A stretch of DNA of 51,684 nt. Origin: Vulcanimicrobiia bacterium. GTDB lineage: Bacteria > Vulcanimicrobiota > Vulcanimicrobiia > Vulcanimicrobiales > Vulcanimicrobiaceae. The notes under the pieces were generated by a model. That model did no database searches. It saw only the letters and a program-made list of their open reading frames with translations, and had not been told where the DNA came from. Location of the stretch: contig JAMXLK010000079.1 in NCBI GenBank assembly GCA_024281075.1, positions 1 through 51,684 of the forward strand, given 5' to 3'. Position numbers and translations under genes: made by a program. Positions 25,220-33,477 of the stretch are shown here, one piece after another; the stretch's first letter is position 1, and each line of letters begins with the position of its first letter.

Positions 25220-26257
25220 ATGAATTCGACTGGTCCCATGAAATCCGCCGGTGCTCTGCTTGCAATGGCGATACTGTCAGCGTGCGGCGGTGCCCTTCGA
25301 CAGGCTCAGGGTGACATAGGTGTGGCGCCGTCAACTGCCGGCGTCAATAGCGCATACAGATACGTCGGCAAGACGCTCTTCGTGAACGATCGGCCGGTAA
25401 CGGCAGCGCGTCTGAGCCCGATGCCGCGCTACGCGACATTCGTTCCCGATCACCATGCCAAGAAGCAATATGAGTACGTCTTCAACAACTATGGAACGTA
25501 TGCCAGCATCTTCAACTATCCGAAGAGCACGCAGCAGATCGGTTCCATCTACGGCGACGGCGGTCAAGGGTGCACGAACGTGCTCTATGGCTACGGGAAG
25601 AAGATCATGTGGAACGTCGGCGGCCAAAACGCGATCACGGAGTACAAGGTTCCCAGTACGCCGATAAAGACGCTCTCCGTCTCCTTCAGCTTTCCATCGA
25701 GCTGCGCCATGAACACCAGCGGCGACCTCGCAGTCGGCATCTTGTATAATTCGGGAACCGGCGGCGGCGACGTCGTGATCTTTAAGAAGGGGAGCGGCTC
25801 CGGCAACGCTTACAGCACGCCGTTAGTCGAAGAGTACTTCAACGGCTACGACAACCAAGGGAACCTCTTCGCCGACGGTTGGAACAGCGGTTACACCTTC
25901 CAGCTCGTCGAGCTCCCGCACGGCAGCACGACGTTCAAAAAGATTACCACGAGCAATACAGTGCAGTTCCCCGGCTCCGTGCAGTGGGACGGCACGTACC
26001 TAGACGTCTTCGATCAGATCGCGAACGCAGAGTATCAGTATACCGTCAGTGGAACGACGGCGACCCTGAAGAACACGATACAGCTCCAGGGTTCCAGCGA
26101 TTGCGCGCAGACGTGGATCGTCAAGGGCCTCCTCTATTGCGGCGACGCGGGCAACAACAACGGCGAAGTCTTCAAATACCCGGCCGGCGGCTCACCGATT
26201 GCCACCTTTACGGGTAATTTCGACTTCCCGCTCGGCGTCACCGCAGCACAAAAGTAA
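25220..26257 (+). CDS. conserved lipoprotein, paralogue A of a three-member family
   Basis: 345 residues with lipobox ILSAC. After the tether comes YVGKTLFVNDRPVTAA, YEYVFNNYGTYASIFNYPKS, GGQGCTNVLYGYGKKIMWN, SSCAMNTSGDLAVGIL, VQFPGSVQWDGTYLDVFDQ, DCAQTWIVKGLLYCGDAGNN and a final FKYPAGGSPIATFTGNFDFPLGV. The blade-like repetition suggests a propeller. Residues ALRQAQGD just after the Cys are encoded by a dispersed repeat (25292-25317). Closest to the gene at 27647, with 35 identical bases at 25961-25995 and 28376-28410. Function unknown. Confidence 0.87.
   Translation: MNSTGPMKSAGALLAMAILSACGGALRQAQGDIGVAPSTAGVNSAYRYVGKTLFVNDRPVTAARLSPMPRYATFVPDHHAKKQYEYVFNNYGTYASIFNYPKSTQQIGSIYGDGGQGCTNVLYGYGKKIMWNVGGQNAITEYKVPSTPIKTLSVSFSFPSSCAMNTSGDLAVGILYNSGTGGGDVVIFKKGSGSGNAYSTPLVEEYFNGYDNQGNLFADGWNSGYTFQLVELPHGSTTFKKITTSNTVQFPGSVQWDGTYLDVFDQIANAEYQYTVSGTTATLKNTIQLQGSSDCAQTWIVKGLLYCGDAGNNNGEVFKYPAGGSPIATFTGNFDFPLGVTAAQK
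25292..25317 (+). repeat. 26-bp dispersed repeat embedded in a lipoprotein gene
   Basis: These 26 bases (beginning GCCCTTCGACAGG, ending GGGTGACAT) occur exactly on the other strand at 38323-38348. Both copies encode ALRQAQGD in frame immediately after the lipobox Cys region. Paralogue B at 27647 lacks it. Confidence 0.85.
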
Positions 26258-26276
26258 TTCTGCTGGAGCGGCGTTC

Positions 26277-27431
26277 CTACTGTTCGAGTTCTTGGAGCGT
26301 GTTCGTCCCGGTATCGGTATAGAACAGCACCGTATCGCTATCGCTGGTGCCCGACGCCTGCAGTCCGAAGATGTGAGCGGTTTTACTCGAGTCGATTGTT
26401 TTGGTCGCAAGTACTTTCCCACTCGGCGTCAACTCTACCAGCGTATTGCCGCCCTTAGTATTCGCAACGATGAGGTTTCCGTTCGGTAAGAGCGCCGAAG
26501 CTACCGGCGCATTGAGCGGCGAGCCGCTATAGACCAGCGTCGCGCACGTGGCCTTTGGGTGCGCGCACTTGAATTTCTTTCCACCGGGCTGTACGACGAT
26601 CTCGTTCTTCGCAAGTAGATTGCTCGCGTTCGAAACCGCGACGACCGTGTTGTCGACCCCATCAACGATATACAGCGTGTCGTTGCAGAGATTACCGGTT
26701 CTCGTGCCGTTGTATTGAATACCGGACGGACCCAAAATGCTCCAACCCGAGCCTTTATTGACCGCGAAGCCCGATATCACTTGGGTCATCTTCGCTTTTC
26801 CGCTGGTCACGGGGAGGAACGACAACTTAACAATTGCGCCGTTCTTTGAATTCGCAACGTAAATGTCTTCAGGAGCGTAAGCCAGCCCGCAGAATGCATC
26901 GGCATCGTTGAATGGAGCTGCGATCGGAGCGCGATAAGTCTGCTTGAGCACGCCCATCGGCGTAAACTCCGCAACGAGCCCGCTGGTCAGCCCGGCTCCG
27001 TAGACCTGATTTGTCGCGGTGATTGCATCGCCGTCGCAGCCCGCTAGCTTCGTGCTTTGCACAAAGGTCGCCGGATTCGAGTGCGGGTTTGGATCGAGCA
27101 CTTCAATCGTAGTGCCCTTGCCGGCAGCGCCCGAGGAGTCGGCGAAGTTACAAACGAGCAACTGGCCCTTTTTGAGGCCGAAGGTCGATTTGACCAACGC
27201 GATTGCGCGCGGACCCATGTCGCCATTGTTGGGATCGAGCGTCGAACCGATTTCGACGTTCTTCTTCAGTTTTTTCAAAATCGAGGTCGTATCGTCGGGA
27301 AGAATGGAACTCGCGCCCGGCGCAACGACTTGCGAGGTGTAAGTCGGAATCGCGGTATTTCCACCGCACGCCGACGTTGCAAAAAGCGCTCCTGCAGCGA
27401 GCAGCAGCACGCGATGGTAAGAAATTGTCAT
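26277..27431 (-). CDS. beta-propeller-like lipoprotein, paralogue of 20883-22025
   Basis: 384 residues with lipobox ATSAC. It shares the ILKKLKKNVEIGSTLDPNNG opening with the gene at 20883, then GQLLVCNFADSS, AEDIYVANSKNGAIVKL-like blades, NDTLYIVDGVDNTVVAV, LVYSGSPLNAPVASALLPN, GNLIVANTKGGNTLVELTP and a final TGTNTLQELEQ. Two extra cysteine pairs (FKCAHPKATC) are specific to it. It sits between lipoprotein paralogues A and B on the opposite strand. Confidence 0.87.
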   Translation of the reverse strand: MTISYHRVLLLAAGALFATSACGGNTAIPTYTSQVVAPGASSILPDDTTSILKKLKKNVEIGSTLDPNNGDMGPRAIALVKSTFGLKKGQLLVCNFADSSGAAGKGTTIEVLDPNPHSNPATFVQSTKLAGCDGDAITATNQVYGAGLTSGLVAEFTPMGVLKQTYRAPIAAPFNDADAFCGLAYAPEDIYVANSKNGAIVKLSFLPVTSGKAKMTQVISGFAVNKGSGWSILGPSGIQYNGTRTGNLCNDTLYIVDGVDNTVVAVSNASNLLAKNEIVVQPGGKKFKCAHPKATCATLVYSGSPLNAPVASALLPNGNLIVANTKGGNTLVELTPSGKVLATKTIDSSKTAHIFGLQASGTSDSDTVLFYTDTGTNTLQELEQ

Positions 27432-27646
27432 CCGAAGATCTCGCTCCTAATTCAGTGAGGACGAATCCGGCTCGAAGTGCTTCGTTCGTCGTCCAGAGCG
27501 AGCGGCCGCCCGTTGTACCTTTCGAGAGGTTGGCGACACCGGCCCGGTCAAGACGCTCTCCGAATCAGTCGGTGAGCCGGCGGTTCACCGATTGCTACCC
27601 GTATAAGGCGGCTTCGACCTGCCGCTACTCAAAAAGGAGCAAGGTT

Positions 27647-28672
27647 TTGAATACGACTGGTTTCGCGAAATGCGCGGGTGCTTTGCTTGCACTCGCGACA
27701 TTTTCGGCGTGCGGTGCCGCCTCAACGGTCGCGCCGTCATCCCCTGCGCTCGGCAGCTCATATGCATACGTCGGCAGAACGCTCTTTGTGAACGGCAAGC
27801 CGGTAACGGCAGCGCGGCCGCCGAGCGGCACGCTGCCCCGTTACGCAACGATCCTTCCGGATCGCCATTCGAAGGCGAAGTATGAGTATGTCTTCAGCTA
27901 CTACGGCACGTACGCTAGCATTTTCAACTATCCAAAGAGCGTGCAGCAGATTGGCTCGATCTATGGCGACGGCGGCCAAGGGTGCACGAACGCCCTCTAC
28001 GGCTACGGCAAAAAGATCATGTGGAACGTCGGCGGTCAAAACGCGATTACGGAGTACAAGGTTCCCAGCACGCCGATTAAGACGCTCTCCGTCAACTACT
28101 ATTTTCCGTCCAGCTGCGCAATGAATACCAGCGGCGACCTTGCAGTCGGGATCTTATATGCGTCCGGCGCGGGCGGCGGCGACGTCGTGATCTTCAAGAA
28201 CGGGAGCGGCTCGGGCAGGAGCTACACCACGCCGTTGGACGAAGAGTTCTTCGACGGTTACGATAACAAAGGGAATCTCTTTGCGGATGGTTTCACCGGC
28301 AATCGCTCGGGCTTCGCGCTCGTGGAGCTGCCCAAAGGCAGCAGCAAATTCGTGAAGATCAACACGAGCAACTCGGTGCAGTTCCCCGGCTCCGTGCAGT
28401 GGGACGGCACCTATCTGACCGTGTTCGATCAGGTCGCCAACGCGATGTATCAGTACACGGTCAGTGGAACGACGGCGACATTGAAAAACACCATACAGTT
28501 CCAGGGCTCAAGCGACTGCGCTCAAACCTGGATCGTTAAGGGCCTTGTCTATTGCGGCGACGCCGGTAACAACAACGGCGAGGTCTTCAAGTACCCCGCC
28601 GGCGGTTCACCGGTTGCCACCTTTACCGGCAACTTCGACTTTCCGCTGGGCGTGACGGCAGCGCAGAAATAA
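27647..28672 (+). CDS. conserved lipoprotein, paralogue B
   Basis: 341 residues from TTG 27647, chosen because AAAGGAG lies seven bases upstream and the signal peptide (CAGALLALATFSAC) follows at once; the much longer open frame upstream is antisense to the neighbouring gene. The mature sequence follows paralogue A nearly residue for residue (YEYVFSYYGTYASIFNYPKS, GGQGCTNALYGYGKKIMWN, FKYPAGGSPVATFTGNFDF). It lacks the ALRQAQGD insertion seen in A and C and has SAC-GAASTVAPSS instead. Confidence 0.87.
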   Translation: MNTTGFAKCAGALLALATFSACGAASTVAPSSPALGSSYAYVGRTLFVNGKPVTAARPPSGTLPRYATILPDRHSKAKYEYVFSYYGTYASIFNYPKSVQQIGSIYGDGGQGCTNALYGYGKKIMWNVGGQNAITEYKVPSTPIKTLSVNYYFPSSCAMNTSGDLAVGILYASGAGGGDVVIFKNGSGSGRSYTTPLDEEFFDGYDNKGNLFADGFTGNRSGFALVELPKGSSKFVKINTSNSVQFPGSVQWDGTYLTVFDQVANAMYQYTVSGTTATLKNTIQFQGSSDCAQTWIVKGLVYCGDAGNNNGEVFKYPAGGSPVATFTGNFDFPLGVTAAQK

Positions 28673-28685
28673 TGCGCGTTCGGCT

Positions 28686-28710
28686 CGCGGCGGCGCTCGG
28701 CGCCGCCGCG
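28686..28710. terminator. GC hairpin between convergent genes
   Basis: CGCGGCGGCGC pairs with GCGCCGCCGCG around a TCG loop, midway between lipoprotein paralogue B and soxR. It is placed to terminate both transcripts but lacks T-tracts. Confidence 0.45.
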
Positions 28711-28722
28711 CGCTGACCGTAG

Positions 28723-29160
28723 CTACTCGTCGAAATTCAGAAGTCGCGGTCCCGGGCCTTTCGCACTAAGCCGGTCGTCGGGATTTCGAAGCCAGCATTT
28801 GTCCAGCGATAAGCAGCCGCAACCGATACACTCACCCAGCTGATCGCGCAGCGCGGTAAGACGCGCAATCCGATCGTCGAGAGTGCGTTTCCAGCGGTTC
28901 GATAGGGCCGCCCAATTCCTGGCGGATATTGCACGGTCGGATGGCAGTGTATCGAGCACGCGGCGGATCTCCGTAAGCGGAATCCCGGCGCGCTGGCCGA
29001 TTTTTATCACCGCGATCCGACGCAGCTCCGGTCGCGCAAAGCGTCGCTGGTTGCCGTCGCTGCGACTGCTGCGGATCAAGCCTTTCGATTCCCAGAAGTG
29101 AATCGTCGAAATCGGGAGTCCGCTTCGCTCGGCGACCTCGCCGACGGTAAGATAATCCAT
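28723..29160 (-). CDS. soxR: redox-sensitive MerR-family regulator SoxR
   Basis: 145 residues. The N-terminal winged helix is LTVGEVAERSGLPISTIHFWESKGLI, then a dimerization helix. The [2Fe-2S] site is C111, C114, C116 and C122 (CIGCGCLSLDKC), with the exact spacing of E. coli SoxR. SoxR activates promoters with a 19-bp spacer when its cluster is oxidised by redox-active compounds. Start ATG 29160; the open frame extends 15 bases further. It is divergent from an SDR gene, and its operator lies between them. There is no soxS homologue nearby, as is usual outside enterics. Confidence 0.95.
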   Translation of the reverse strand: MDYLTVGEVAERSGLPISTIHFWESKGLIRSSRSDGNQRRFARPELRRIAVIKIGQRAGIPLTEIRRVLDTLPSDRAISARNWAALSNRWKRTLDDRIARLTALRDQLGECIGCGCLSLDKCWLRNPDDRLSAKGPGPRLLNFDE

Positions 29161-29165
29161 TGCTC

Positions 29166-29196
29166 TTGACCTCAACTATGCTTGAGGTTGTAAACT
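29166..29196 (+). promoter_or_regulatory. SoxR-type promoter and operator
   Basis: A -35 TTGACC (29166-29171) and -10 TAAACT (29191-29196) are separated by 19 bases, the long spacer typical of MerR-family targets. Inside is the dyad ACCTCAA-6-TTGAGGT (29169-29188); the core CCTCAACTATGCTTGAGG closely matches the SoxR box. It points toward the SDR gene. The start of transcription should fall near 29203. Confidence 0.88.
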
Positions 29197-29206
29197 CGTG
29201 CCCGTT

Positions 29207-29929
29207 ATGGAATGGTTTCAACCTGGACACGTAGCCATCGTCACCGGCGGCTCCCGCGGATTGGGCAAGGCGTTGGCTCGGGAGCTGCTCGGGAAAGGGC
29301 TCACCGTCATCGTCGACGGCCGCAGTCCCGACGCGCTCGAACGCGCGCGACGCGAGCTCTCGGAGATCGGTGACCTGATCGCGGTGCACGGCGACGTCGC
29401 CGATGCAGCCCACGTTCACGCGCTCCTGAAGGCAGCCGAAGGCGCCGGGCGGCTCGACTTACTCGTTAACAATGCGTCGACGCTCGGTAAAGTGCCGCTG
29501 CCGGCGATCGACGAGCTCGAACGCGAGACCTTTCGTACGCTCTTCGACGTCAACGTCTTTGCGCCGATTCACCTCATGCAGCACGCGCTTAAACTTATGG
29601 CGGGGTCAGATCTCAGCACGATCGTGAACGTCACGTCCGACGCGGGCGTGGAAGCGTATCCAACCTGGGGAGGATACGGCGCGACGAAGGCGGCGCTCGA
29701 ACACGTCTCCCGCGTGCTCGCCGCCGAACTCGAAGGCAGTTCGACGCGAGTGCTAGTCTTCGACCCGGGTGATATGAACACGGAAATGCACCGAGACGCG
29801 ATCCCGGATGCCGATCCGGCGGAACTCAGGGATCCCGCGGATTCCGCTCGAGCGCTGCTGCGAGCGGTCGAGGCGATGAAGGACGGATTCGAACGCGTGC
29901 GCGCTTCCGATATCGAAGCGGCCGCATGA
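29207..29929 (+). CDS. short-chain dehydrogenase/reductase under SoxR control
   Basis: 240 residues. The NAD(P) motif TGGSRGLG is at 13-20, NNAS at 88-91, catalytic Ser near 144 (NVTSDAG) and YGATK at 157-161. It should reduce or oxidise a carbonyl/alcohol; the substrate is unknown. ATG 29207 is preferred over GTG 29198 because the promoter's -10 box ends at 29196, leaving a leader of only a few bases. This implies a nearly leaderless mRNA. The ATGA overlap links it to queA. Confidence 0.92.
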   Translation: MEWFQPGHVAIVTGGSRGLGKALARELLGKGLTVIVDGRSPDALERARRELSEIGDLIAVHGDVADAAHVHALLKAAEGAGRLDLLVNNASTLGKVPLPAIDELERETFRTLFDVNVFAPIHLMQHALKLMAGSDLSTIVNVTSDAGVEAYPTWGGYGATKAALEHVSRVLAAELEGSSTRVLVFDPGDMNTEMHRDAIPDADPAELRDPADSARALLRAVEAMKDGFERVRASDIEAAA

Positions 29930-30927
29930 GCGCGGCGCCCGTTGTTTCGCACGGATTGGTGGAGGCGACCGAGCCTCCGGAATACCACGGCATCGCGCGT
30001 GACGGCGTGCGAATGCTCGTCACCGATCGGCACGCGCGTTCGCACTCCCAGGCACACTTCCGCGACTTGCCGTCGCTTTTGCGACCCGGCGATCTGATCG
30101 TCGTCAACGATTCGGCGACGCTCCCGGCGGCAATTCTCGCCAGGCGCAGCAGCGGCGTTGCCGTTGCGTTGCACGTCAGCACTAAAATTGAGGAGCGGCT
30201 TTGGCTGTGCGAACCGCGCGGGTCGGTCGATGCCGGAGAGATGCTCACGCTTCCCGACGGCGCAAGGGCGACGGCGATCGCGCCGATCGAACCGCAACGG
30301 CCCCGTCTTTGGTATTTTGCATTTCAGCTGGATGTGCCGATGTATACGTACCTTGCGCGGTTCGGAGCGCCGATTACCTACGCATATCTCGATCGGAGTT
30401 TTCCCTTGCGTGACTATCAGACGCTCTTCGCTCGCGAGATCGGCTCCTCCGAGATGCCGTCCGCCGCGCGGCCGTTTACGCAGAGAGTCGTCGCGCAGTT
30501 GCGTCATCAAGGAGTCGACTTCGCAACGATTACCTTGCACTGCGGCGTGGCAAGTTTCGAGACGCCGGAACGGCCCGGTATTGAACGCTTCAGGGTCCCG
30601 CATGAAGCCGCAGATCGCGTGAACGCGGCCCGCCGCGATGGGCGCCGTGTGCTGGCGGTCGGGACGACCGTCGTTCGAGCGCTCGAGAGCGCTGCAACGC
30701 GCGACGGCGTCATCGCTTCTCAAGGCTGGACGGATCTCTTTATCGATGAGACCCACAGGCCGAAGGCCGTTGACGCCCTCCTTTCGGGCTTCCACGCTGC
30801 AACGGCGACGCATCTGACGATGCTGCGCGCATTTATGGACGCAGAACTCCTAGAATCCGCATACGATGCGGCGGCTGACTATGGATACGCCTACCATGAG
30901 TTCGGCGACGTCCACTTAATCGAGTGA
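29926..30927 (+). CDS. queA: S-adenosylmethionine:tRNA ribosyltransferase-isomerase (QueA family)
   Basis: QueA transfers the ribosyl of SAM to preQ1-tRNA, giving epoxyqueuosine. Family motifs seen are LLRPGDLIVVNDSATLPA, SSEMPSAARPFT (PSA loop), ITLHCGVASFE, ERFRVPHEAADRVNAAR and VLAVGTTVVRALES. At 333 residues it is normal, but the PSA loop reads SSEMPSAARPFT rather than the classical EPSAAGLHFT, as in a divergent subgroup. No other queuosine gene is nearby. The ATGA overlap with the SDR puts it under the SoxR promoter at least in part. Confidence 0.85.
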   Translation: MSAAPVVSHGLVEATEPPEYHGIARDGVRMLVTDRHARSHSQAHFRDLPSLLRPGDLIVVNDSATLPAAILARRSSGVAVALHVSTKIEERLWLCEPRGSVDAGEMLTLPDGARATAIAPIEPQRPRLWYFAFQLDVPMYTYLARFGAPITYAYLDRSFPLRDYQTLFAREIGSSEMPSAARPFTQRVVAQLRHQGVDFATITLHCGVASFETPERPGIERFRVPHEAADRVNAARRDGRRVLAVGTTVVRALESAATRDGVIASQGWTDLFIDETHRPKAVDALLSGFHAATATHLTMLRAFMDAELLESAYDAAADYGYAYHEFGDVHLIE

Positions 30928-30987
30928 CCGCGCCCGTCAGACCGGCATATCCGGGAAACCGGACGCCCGCGAAGAACTAAGCGATCG

Positions 30988-31536
30988 ATGTCTACCTTGC
31001 CGTACAGAGCGCCGCGACTATTGCGCGCAATACCGATTGCATTCGTGATCTTTCTCATCGCGCGGACCTGCTGTTTTGCCGACGATGCCGCGACCTTGGA
31101 CTCGTGGAAAGACTCCTTTCACACCGTCTGGCAAGCCGACAGCTGTGAGGGCGAGTGGCAGACTTGGAACAAATATTGGGGGCAGGTGCACGCGTTCTAC
31201 TTTGGCGCGCGCGGATATGCCGGCTGGTTCGCTAACAGTCAAAAGCTCCTCGCACGCGTAACCGACCCCACCGCGAACGCTGCGGTGGCCGCTCAGCTCG
31301 CGTCACTCGGGCGACGGATCGGCGAAGAGTGGGCCAAACAGGATGCTTGCCGCAAGGTTCGCACCAGCGATACGTTCATGGAGCGAGCCACCGAAGGTGG
31401 CAAACCGGCGCTGCTCGATTGGCAGAACCAACTCGACAAAGCTGCCGCCGCCGACTCCGGCGACGGAGCTTCTATCGAGGCTGCCATCAAAGCGATCAAC
31501 GCTCAGCTGGACACGATCGGCGCCGCGCCGGTCTGA
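30988..31536 (+). CDS. exported protein, unrecognised
   Basis: 182 residues with a signal peptide (AIPIAFVIFLIARTCCFA). The mature protein is helical and Trp-rich: TLDSWKDSFHTVWQADSCEGEWQTWNKYWGQ, FYFGARGYAGWFANSQKLLARV, RRIGEEWAKQDACRKV. Three cysteines, of which the mature two may pair. No family is recognised, and no clear Shine-Dalgarno precedes ATG 30988. Its stop is eight bases from the convergent triple-repeat gene. Confidence 0.72.
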   Translation: MSTLPYRAPRLLRAIPIAFVIFLIARTCCFADDAATLDSWKDSFHTVWQADSCEGEWQTWNKYWGQVHAFYFGARGYAGWFANSQKLLARVTDPTANAAVAAQLASLGRRIGEEWAKQDACRKVRTSDTFMERATEGGKPALLDWQNQLDKAAAADSGDGASIEAAIKAINAQLDTIGAAPV

Positions 31537-31544
31537 GTGAAGCG

Positions 31545-32546
31545 CTACTGGCGCAATGCAGGCGTAGCCGCGATCACGCGCTTGCCGATGAGGCTTCCGC
31601 TGTTGTACTTCGTCGTCCAAGTGCCGTGGAAGCTCATCCCGTCCGATGCAAAACTGATCGTGAAAACACCCGTGCCGCGTGCGTCCCGCCAATTGCCGCT
31701 CAGCGAATGCGAACTGCTCGAAATCGTACCTTCCAAATGCCCGTTCTTGTAAGACCCGCTCACCGAGCGGCCTTGCTGTTCGAGGCTCAGCGTGTCGCCG
31801 GGGAAGGCTCCGCCGCTCGAAGCGATGTGCCAGAGTCCGCGCACGTCGAGCACGCCGCTCGTACTACTCATGCTCGGTGGGGCGTTTCTGACGCTTCCGG
31901 TGACGGTGCCGGCAGGCTCGCTCCCGGGGGTCAGGCCCCACGTGCCCTGAAAACTTCTGCTGTCGTCGGCGAACTGCAATTTGAGCCAGCCGTTACTATT
32001 CGGCCCTTTCCATGTGCCGTCGAAGGCATTGGACGTCGTCATCGTCCCGTTGAGTTGCGTTCCCGGCCCAAAGTTGCCGACGACGTCTAATCCCAACTGA
32101 CGCAACGAAATGTGACGGGCCGCAAATGCGTCGCTGCCGTTAACCGTCGTGTGGTAGGTTCCCGTGACGTTGGGAAAAGCCGCGCGCGATCCGTCAAAAT
32201 GCCCGCTGGGTCTACTGCCCGGACGGCCCCAGTCGCCGGAAAATCGATTTCCATCAGGTGCGAAAACGATCGTCATCCAACCGTTACCTCGGGCGTCGCT
32301 CCACGTGCCGTTGACCTGCAAGCTACCCGGCTCGAACTTTCCCGCAATCGTCCCGCCCCCGCCATAGGTACCGGTAATATTCGAACCATCTTGCCGCAGC
32401 CTGAAAGTGCCCGTCGCAAGCGGCTCCCCCGTAGCCGCGACCGACCAGTTACCGGTCACATTCACGGTGTTTTGCGCCTGCGCACCGGCACTCGCCGGGA
32501 TCAGAACCATCGCAATGCTCAGAAAAGCGACGAAACTCTTCATCAT
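31545..32546 (-). CDS. exported protein with three tandem beta-barrel-like repeats
   Basis: 333 residues with a signal peptide (FVAFLSIAMVLIPASAGAQA). The mature protein is three repeats of about 100 residues, each with the same order: G-W/Y start (NVTGNWSV, NVTGTYHT, DVRGLWHI), a strand L-x-L-x-Q-x-G, then NGTW.DARGNGWMTIVF, DGTWKGPNSNGWLKLQF or SGNWRDARGTGVFTISF, and a close in FSGDWG, FQGTWG or FHGTWT. Each repeat may form a small barrel or they may combine in one. GGAGG in the leader and a double ATG mark 32546. Confidence 0.82.
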   Translation of the reverse strand: MMKSFVAFLSIAMVLIPASAGAQAQNTVNVTGNWSVAATGEPLATGTFRLRQDGSNITGTYGGGGTIAGKFEPGSLQVNGTWSDARGNGWMTIVFAPDGNRFSGDWGRPGSRPSGHFDGSRAAFPNVTGTYHTTVNGSDAFAARHISLRQLGLDVVGNFGPGTQLNGTMTTSNAFDGTWKGPNSNGWLKLQFADDSRSFQGTWGLTPGSEPAGTVTGSVRNAPPSMSSTSGVLDVRGLWHIASSGGAFPGDTLSLEQQGRSVSGSYKNGHLEGTISSSSHSLSGNWRDARGTGVFTISFASDGMSFHGTWTTKYNSGSLIGKRVIAATPALRQ

Positions 32547-32666
32547 AGACAATCCTCCACAAGACAGCCGTGGAAATACCATTTCTTCCCCAATTGGGGC
32601 AGGGGCAAACGAGCGCGTGCCGGGTCTGATAGTATGGGGTTGGGGGAAATCTCCGGGAGGTCACGC

Positions 32667-33470
32667 GTGCTTTGGTTGTACGATCTGCCAACTTGGCTCA
32701 TGGGCCTGTTCATTGTGGTTAGCTTCACCGCTCTCTCCGTCGCCGGCCTGTACGTAACGCGGCGCTTGGTAATCACAATAACCGGGCCGCGCCCGGGCCA
32801 TAATGAAGGCGTGGATGCGTACATCGCCGCGGCGGCGGTCTTCTACGGAATCGTCGCCGGCCTCATCGCCGTTGCAGCGTGGGAGCAATATTCGAATTAT
32901 GACGATAAAGTCACGCAGGAAGCCGGCACCGTTGCAGTATTGTACCGGGACGTAGCGACCTATCGTGAGCCTTACGGGTCACGTCTGAGGGAAGAGTTGC
33001 GAGCCTATACTCGAGCCGTCATTGACGGATGGCCGCAGTTGCAACACGGTATCGTTCCACCTCAATCCGCCCGTCTACTGAACACGTTTCAAGAAACGTT
33101 CTACTCCTTTGATCCAAAGAACGAACGCGAACGGATCATCCATGCCGCCGCTATTGACGAATTCGAACGCATGATTGAGTTTCGGCGCTTACGCTTGCAC
33201 GACAAAGACGCGGGGTTGCCGGCGGCCTTGTGGGCAGTGGTAATCCTTGGCGGAATCTTGACGGTTTTTCTTACCTATTTCCTTGCATTGGAGCGATTCA
33301 GAGTGCATGTCGCGATGACGATCGTTTCCGGCGTTTTAGTCTCGCTCCTCATTTTTATGATCGCGGCCGTCGACCACCCGTTCCGCGGGGGAGTCAGCAT
33401 CGGGCCCGACTCGTTCCAAATCGTTTACGATCAGCTCGAGTCGCAACGGATCACAATACAGCGCCCCTGA
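32667..33470 (+). CDS. DUF4239 (bestrophin-like) membrane protein
   Basis: 267 residues with four membrane segments: about residues 8-30, 48-68, 182-205 and 212-235. Between the pairs is a soluble helical region (EQYSNYDDKVTQEAGTVAVLYRDV, LREELRAYTRAVIDGW) with the DUF4239 layout. Bestrophin-like channel activity is only by analogy. GTG 32667 behind GGGAGG (six-base gap) decides the start; the longer open frame is antisense to the neighbouring gene. The next gene starts seven bases after its stop. Confidence 0.82.
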   Translation: MLWLYDLPTWLMGLFIVVSFTALSVAGLYVTRRLVITITGPRPGHNEGVDAYIAAAAVFYGIVAGLIAVAAWEQYSNYDDKVTQEAGTVAVLYRDVATYREPYGSRLREELRAYTRAVIDGWPQLQHGIVPPQSARLLNTFQETFYSFDPKNERERIIHAAAIDEFERMIEFRRLRLHDKDAGLPAALWAVVILGGILTVFLTYFLALERFRVHVAMTIVSGVLVSLLIFMIAAVDHPFRGGVSIGPDSFQIVYDQLESQRITIQRP

Positions 33471-33477
33471 CGAACGC

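Noticed and set aside
27203-27646. N-terminal extension of lipoprotein paralogue B
   Set aside because: It is antisense to the 26277 gene, and a TTG with a strong ribosome site directly precedes the signal peptide.
29569-30813. 414-codon minus-strand open frame
   Set aside because: It is antisense to the SDR and queA genes, has no family-like content and no ribosome site.
32112-32666. Long N-terminal extension of the DUF4239 protein
   Set aside because: It is antisense to the triple-repeat gene; GTG 32667 has GGGAGG six bases upstream.
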